Shown here in pieces: positions 4,402 to 7,874 of a stretch of DNA of 7,874 bases. The position numbers were made by a program, and so were the translations under genes. Under the pieces are notes generated by a model, which worked only from the letters and a program-made list of their open reading frames with translations, was not told where the DNA came from and made no database searches. The first letter of the stretch is position 1, and each line of letters begins with the position of its first letter. Source of the DNA: Chloroflexota bacterium (GTDB lineage Bacteria > Chloroflexota > Dehalococcoidia > UBA3495); contig JACZXN010000064.1 in assembly GCA_022571575.1 (NCBI GenBank), forward strand, positions 1 to 7,874. The letters run 5' to 3'.

Positions 4402-6099
4402 ATGAAGCTCAAGGGCTCTGAAATCATCTGCGAAAGCCTGCTTAGGGAGGGCGTCGATGTCATCTTCGGCCATCCCGGCGGGGCGATTCTTCCCTTCTAC
4501 GACGCACTCTGGTCGTATCCCCAATTGCGCCATATACTGGTGCGCCACGAGCAGGCCGCGGCCCACGCCGCCGACGGCTATTCCAGGGTCACCGGCAAGG
4601 TGGGCGTCTGCGTCGCCACCTCCGGCCCCGGCGCCACCAACCTGGTCACCGGCATCATGGGAGCCAAGGCCGATTCCGTGCCCCTGATCGCGATCACCGG
4701 CCAGGTCGCCCGGGCATCCCTGGGGACCGAGGCCTTCCAAGAGTGCGACATCTGCTCCATCGCCGCGTCCTGCACCAAAAGAACGTTCATGGTGATGACC
4801 CCCAGCGACCTGGCCCCAACCATCCGGGAGGCCTTCCACATCGCCCAGGAGGGCCGGCCGGGACCGGTGCTGATCGACGTTCCCAGGGACGTGCAGCTTG
4901 AGCTGACCGAGGCCGAGTTCCCCGAGGTGACCGCCGTCCCGGTGCCGGAGGTCTCCCAGGAAGCACTGGAGCGGCTGAAAGAGGCGGCCCGGTTGATCAA
5001 CGAGGCCGAGAGGCCGGTGATCATCAGCGGCCACGGAATATTGACCTCGGGGGCCAACCGGGAGCTGAAATCTCTGGCCGAACAGACCGGCATCCCCGTG
5101 ATCACCACTCTGCTGGGACTGGGCGGCTTCCCGGGCGGTCATCCCCTGAACATGGGCATGCTGGGGATGCACGGCATGTACTGGTGCAACATCGCGGTGG
5201 ACCAAGCCGACCTGATCCTCGGCGTGGGCATGCGGTTCGACGACCGGGTGACCGGCAAGGTTGACACCTTCGCCCCCCACGCCCGGATCATCCACATGGA
5301 CATCGACCCCACCCAGATCGGCCGCAACGTGCCGGTGGAAGTGCCGGTGGTCGGTGACGCCAAGGGGCTGCTCCAGAGCCTGTTGCCCATGGTGAACAAC
5401 ACCCCACGGCCCGAGTGGATGCAATTCATCGAGAACCTGAAGCGGGACCATCCATCTCTGGCTATCCCCGCCAGCGACAAGCTGCAGCCCCAGACCGTGA
5501 TCAGCACCCTGGACACGTTGCTTCAAGAAGACCCGGAGACCACGGTGGTCACCGGCGTCGGTCAGCACCAGATGTGGGCCGCCCAATTCCTCTCGTTCAA
5601 CCACGCCAACTCCTTCGTCTCCTCCGGCGGGCTTGGGGCCATGGGCTTCGAGCTGCCAGCGGCGATGGGGGTCCAGGTGGGCAAGCCCGGCGCCCCGGTC
5701 TGGGTGGTCGCCGGAGACGGCGGCTTCCAGATGACCCTTCAAGAACTGATCACCGTAGTGGAAGAGAAGCTTCCGGTGAAGATCGCCCTGATCAACAATG
5801 GTCACCTGGGCATGGTGCGCCAGTGGCAGGACATGTACTTCGAAGGCCATCTGAAGGCGGTGCCGATCCCGGGCCCAGACTTTGTCAAGCTGGCCGAGGC
5901 CTACGGCGTGGGCGCGGTCCGGGTCACGGAGCAGGAGGACGTCCTGCCCGCCATGCGGCAGGCCCAGGCCCACGACGGTCCGTTCCTGATCGAGTTCGTG
6001 GTAGACTCAACCACCAATGTCTATCCCATGGTCCCGCCGGGCGGCTCCCTGGCCGACACCCTGGAAGACCCGGCCACGGCCGTCAGAACGGGGAGTTAA
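4402..6099 (+). CDS. ilvB: Acetolactate synthase (acetohydroxyacid synthase) large subunit
   Basis: This ThDP-, FAD- and Mg2+-dependent enzyme condenses two pyruvates to 2-acetolactate, or pyruvate and 2-oxobutyrate to 2-aceto-2-hydroxybutyrate. It is the first common step of valine, leucine and isoleucine synthesis, in the cytoplasm. With the start at 4402 it has 565 residues, a normal length. The N-terminal ThDP domain (about 1-170) shows GHPGGAILPFYDAL (23-36), the catalytic Glu50 in RHEQAAAHAADGY, and TSGPGATN (73-80). The central domain has RFDDRVTG (278-285), typical of the FAD-containing biosynthetic type rather than catabolic AlsS. The C-terminal domain has the ThDP-Mg motif from GDG (438-440) to Asn466. 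Transcription is controlled by the T-box leader. The gene for the regulatory small subunit, ilvN, usually adjacent, is absent; the next gene is an HTH/zinc protein 112 bases on. If translation begins at 4390 there are four more residues. Confidence 0.97.
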   Translation: MKLKGSEIICESLLREGVDVIFGHPGGAILPFYDALWSYPQLRHILVRHEQAAAHAADGYSRVTGKVGVCVATSGPGATNLVTGIMGAKADSVPLIAITGQVARASLGTEAFQECDICSIAASCTKRTFMVMTPSDLAPTIREAFHIAQEGRPGPVLIDVPRDVQLELTEAEFPEVTAVPVPEVSQEALERLKEAARLINEAERPVIISGHGILTSGANRELKSLAEQTGIPVITTLLGLGGFPGGHPLNMGMLGMHGMYWCNIAVDQADLILGVGMRFDDRVTGKVDTFAPHARIIHMDIDPTQIGRNVPVEVPVVGDAKGLLQSLLPMVNNTPRPEWMQFIENLKRDHPSLAIPASDKLQPQTVISTLDTLLQEDPETTVVTGVGQHQMWAAQFLSFNHANSFVSSGGLGAMGFELPAAMGVQVGKPGAPVWVVAGDGGFQMTLQELITVVEEKLPVKIALINNGHLGMVRQWQDMYFEGHLKAVPIPGPDFVKLAEAYGVGAVRVTEQEDVLPAMRQAQAHDGPFLIEFVVDSTTNVYPMVPPGGSLADTLEDPATAVRTGS

Positions 6100-6154
6100 C
6101 GCATAGCGTAACCAACCTCGCCCCGGCCCAGACCGATGAAGTTGAGCCGGTACA

Positions 6155-6183
6155 GCTCCGCCGGTGAATCGCGCCGGTGGAGC
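6155..6183 (+). repeat. Strong hairpin between ilvB and the HTH-zinc gene
   Basis: GCTCCGCCGG (6155-6164) pairs with CCGGTGGAGC (6174-6183), ten pairs with one G-U, around a nine-base loop. There is no T-tract, so it is not a standard intrinsic terminator. It ends 28 bases before the GTG start and could act as an mRNA stability or processing element; the role is inferred. Confidence 0.6.
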
Positions 6184-6202
6184 CGTCCCCGGCAGACTAT
6201 AC

Positions 6203-6206
6203 GGAG
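6203..6206 (+). promoter_or_regulatory. Ribosome binding site that decides the GTG start of the HTH-zinc gene
   Basis: GGAG is followed by five bases and then GTG at 6212. It supports a 138-residue product rather than a 154-residue one starting at 6164. Confidence 0.55.
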
Positions 6207-6211
6207 CCCGT

Positions 6212-6628
6212 GTGGAAAAACTTACGATTCAAGAAGCCTCCCGCCGCCTGAACATCTCCCAGCGCGACATCCGGGAATACATCAGGAAGGGCGAACTAAA
6301 GGCCGAGCGCGACACCGATTCGGAGCATGGCCGCTGGCTGGTGGTGATGCCCGACGACGGCTGGGAAGACAAGTTCAAAGCCTACCTGGACGAACTGGAC
6401 AGCAGCATCACCCGCTGGTGGTGGGTGAACGAAAGCAAGAATGGGTTCGTCCATTATCTGGAGAACACGGGCATCGAAAACGTGGAGCCCGAGTATCTCT
6501 GCGGACAGCCGGGAGAGAACCTGTGGTCCTCCGCGGGCCATACCGAGGCCGACCGTTGCATCGAATGCCTCATGAAGGCCACCGAACAGGGCCTGCCTCT
6601 GTTCGAAGATGACCTGAGGAAGGGCTAA
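6212..6628 (+). CDS. Small HTH protein with C-terminal His/Cys (zinc-like) cluster, unknown function
   Basis: This 138-residue protein is not one I recognise by name. Residues 3-34 (LTIQEASRRLNISQRDIREY then IRKGELKAERD) have the pattern of a MerR/excisionase-type helix-turn-helix, suggesting DNA binding. A middle segment (50-72) includes the unusual WWW at 69-71. The C-terminal part has H81-Y-L, L96-C97-G98, W105 and C116-x2-C119, a spacing that resembles small HxL...LCG...W...CxxC zinc-binding modules; His110 is another possible ligand. The start is taken as GTG at 6212 because GGAG (6203-6206) is five bases upstream. An upstream in-frame GTG at 6164 lies inside a hairpin without a ribosome site. 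It is probably co-transcribed with ilvB and converges on fumC with overlapping stops. Being acidic and small, it could be a regulator or partner protein; function is unknown. Confidence 0.8.
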   Translation: MEKLTIQEASRRLNISQRDIREYIRKGELKAERDTDSEHGRWLVVMPDDGWEDKFKAYLDELDSSITRWWWVNESKNGFVHYLENTGIENVEPEYLCGQPGENLWSSAGHTEADRCIECLMKATEQGLPLFEDDLRKG

Positions 6629-7874
6629 CCCCCGCCGCCGGGGCCGCCGGCCCCGATGCCCGGCTCGGTCATCTTCTCCAGATCGAGCAGTTCGTCCAAC
6701 TCGGCATCGGACAGTTCCGTCTTCTCTTTGGCCATCTCTCTGATGGTCGTGCCCTTGGCCGAGGCCTCTTTGGCGATGGCCGCCGCCGCGTCGTAACCGA
6801 TGGCCGGGGCCAGAGCCGTTCCCAGCATCAGCCCTTTCTCCACCATGTCCGGCCCCACGCTGGTGGCCGTTATCCCTTTGACGCACTGGTCAGCGAAGTT
6901 GTGGGCCGACGCGGCCAATAGCGAGATGGATTCCAATATGTTGTGGGCCGCCACCGGCATCATGGTGTTCAGCTCAAAGTAACCGCCCTGGCCCGCCAGC
7001 GTCACCGTGGCGTCGTTGCCCACCACCTGGGCCACCACCTGAATCACCGACTCGGAGATCACCGGATTGATCTTGCCCGGCATTATGGAACTGCCCGGCT
7101 GGACCTCGGGCAGGACGATCTCGCCCAGCCCCGCCCGGGGGCCCGAGGCGATGAACCGGATGTCGTTGGCGATCTTGTGCAGGCTGATGGCGACGGTCTT
7201 CAGCTCGCCGCTGGTTTCAACCAGCGCGTCCAGAGAGGACTGGGCCTGGAAGTGGTTGGCCGTCTCCTTGATCAGCACCCCCGATACCTGGGAGACCACC
7301 TGGCAGGTGCGGGCGGCGAACTCCTCGTGGGTGTTCACTCCGGTGCCCACCGCGGTGCCGCCCAGGGCGACCTCGGCCAGTGCCTCTTGGGCCCGGTGCA
7401 ACCGCTGGACGCTGTACTCGGCCTGCCCGGCGAAACCCTTGAACTCCTGCCCCAGCCGGACCGGAGTGGCGTCCTGAAGGTGGGTGCGGCCGGTCTTCAC
7501 GACGGGCCAGAACTCCTCAGCCTTCTTGTTCAGCTCTACTCCCAGAAACTCCAGGGCGGGGATCAGGTCTTCTTTGATGGACAGCAGGGCCGCCAGGTGG
7601 ATGGAGGTGGGAATGACGTCGTTGGAGGACTGGCACAGGTTCACATGGTCGTTGGGGTGGACCAGTCTGGAGCCCAGGTCGCCGCCCAGAATCTGGCTGG
7701 CCCGGTTGGCGATGACCTCGTTGGCGTTGGTGTTGGTGGAGGTGCCGGAGCCGGTCTGGAAGATGTCCAGAACGAAATGCTCGTCCAGCGCGCCGTCGAT
7801 GACCTCTTGGGCGGCGGATACGATGGCGTTGCCGGTCTTCTCTTCCAACAGTCCCAGGGACATGTTGGTCTTGG
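6625..7874 (-). CDS. fumC: Class II fumarate hydratase FumC (5' end outside window)
   Basis: Class II fumarase reversibly hydrates fumarate to L-malate in the TCA cycle, without iron-sulfur cofactor, as a homotetramer in the cytoplasm. About 416 codons are present; roughly the first 45-50 residues of a usual 460 lie past the right edge, so the ATG at 7863 is an internal Met (preceded by KTN), not the start. Visible motifs are QTGSGTSTNTNANEVIANRA, the substrate-site block QSSNDVIPTSIH, THLQDATP (7485-7462) with the catalytic-site His, and the superfamily signature GSSIMPGKINP (7095-7063) with the catalytic Ser loop. The Gly in MPGK argues for fumarase over aspartase, which usually has MPAK. 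The C-terminus ends in an odd glycine-rich tail, GAGGPGGGG. Its TAG overlaps the TAA of the convergent HTH-zinc gene. Argininosuccinate lyase and adenylosuccinate lyase are excluded by the overall motif set. Confidence 0.94.
   Translation of the reverse strand, partial: KTNMSLGLLEEKTGNAIVSAAQEVIDGALDEHFVLDIFQTGSGTSTNTNANEVIANRASQILGGDLGSRLVHPNDHVNLCQSSNDVIPTSIHLAALLSIKEDLIPALEFLGVELNKKAEEFWPVVKTGRTHLQDATPVRLGQEFKGFAGQAEYSVQRLHRAQEALAEVALGGTAVGTGVNTHEEFAARTCQVVSQVSGVLIKETANHFQAQSSLDALVETSGELKTVAISLHKIANDIRFIASGPRAGLGEIVLPEVQPGSSIMPGKINPVISESVIQVVAQVVGNDATVTLAGQGGYFELNTMMPVAAHNILESISLLAASAHNFADQCVKGITATSVGPDMVEKGLMLGTALAPAIGYDAAAAIAKEASAKGTTIREMAKEKTELSDAELDELLDLEKMTEPGIGAGGPGGGG

Noticed and set aside
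4261..5973. Very long minus-strand open frame (about 570 codons) opposite ilvB.
   Set aside because: Its translation is rich in His, Gly and Asp with no family motifs and mirrors the codon bias of ilvB. Long antisense frames are expected opposite GC-rich genes.
6164..6211. GTG at 6164 as the start of the HTH-zinc gene.
   Set aside because: It lies within the 6155-6183 hairpin, has no ribosome site, and the extra 16 residues do not look like part of the HTH domain.
6296..6886. Minus-strand frame spanning the HTH-zinc gene and the end of fumC.
   Set aside because: It is an Arg/Gly/His-rich shadow that overlaps fumC in another frame on the same strand.
1..7874. CRISPR arrays, insertion sequences, tRNA or rRNA genes, phage or defence genes.
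   Set aside because: I saw no regularly spaced repeats, transposase motifs, terminal inverted repeats, cloverleaf tRNA pattern or rRNA sequence in the window.

Overview
This is a GC-rich, tightly packed bacterial chromosomal segment. I recognise no phage, transposon, integron, CRISPR or defence genes. The best taxonomic clue is a full transcription-attenuation T-box leader in front of a biosynthetic acetolactate synthase gene, in a GC-rich genome. That fits Chloroflexota (Dehalococcoidia-like) or a GC-rich Firmicutes or Actinobacteria relative. This is inference from style; there is no rRNA or marker phylogeny here.

Layout. Positions 1-1744 (minus strand) hold a two-gene unit: a CNNM/CorC-type membrane protein with CBS domains, then a histidine phosphatase that starts inside the CorC stop codon (GTGA overlap) and runs off the left edge. 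A 151-base divergent region (1745-1895) with a good minus-strand promoter separates this unit from tsaD (1896-2933, plus), the enzyme for tRNA t6A37. tsaD converges on a minus-strand gene (2930-3811) for a two-helix membrane protein with a PH/GRAM-like domain and a repeat-containing basic N-terminus; the two stop codons overlap in the four bases TTAG.

Positions 3812-4401 are a long regulatory region. It holds a -10 element for the PH-like gene, two GC-rich palindromes, a TTGACA promoter, a complete T-box riboswitch with a probable isoleucine ATC specifier, its terminator, and a 37-nt-period imperfect duplication. ilvB (4402-6099) follows. No ilvN is next to it. Instead, after a 112-base gap with a strong hairpin, comes a 138-residue protein of unknown function (6212-6628) with an N-terminal MerR/excisionase-like helix-turn-helix and a C-terminal His/Cys cluster that looks like a zinc site. 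It converges on class II fumarase fumC (6625-7874, minus, 5' end outside the window), again with a four-base stop overlap, here CTAA.

How the genes relate: ilvB opens the committed branched-chain amino acid pathway and is controlled by uncharged tRNA through the T-box. fumC is central metabolism and tsaD is tRNA modification. Only CorC/phosphatase and ilvB/HTH-zinc look like co-transcribed pairs. The less ordinary material is the HTH-zinc protein next to an orphan ilvB, the duplication in the ilvB leader, the repeat-bearing PH-like membrane protein, and the two reciprocal stop-codon overlaps. I do not see a clear new multi-gene system.
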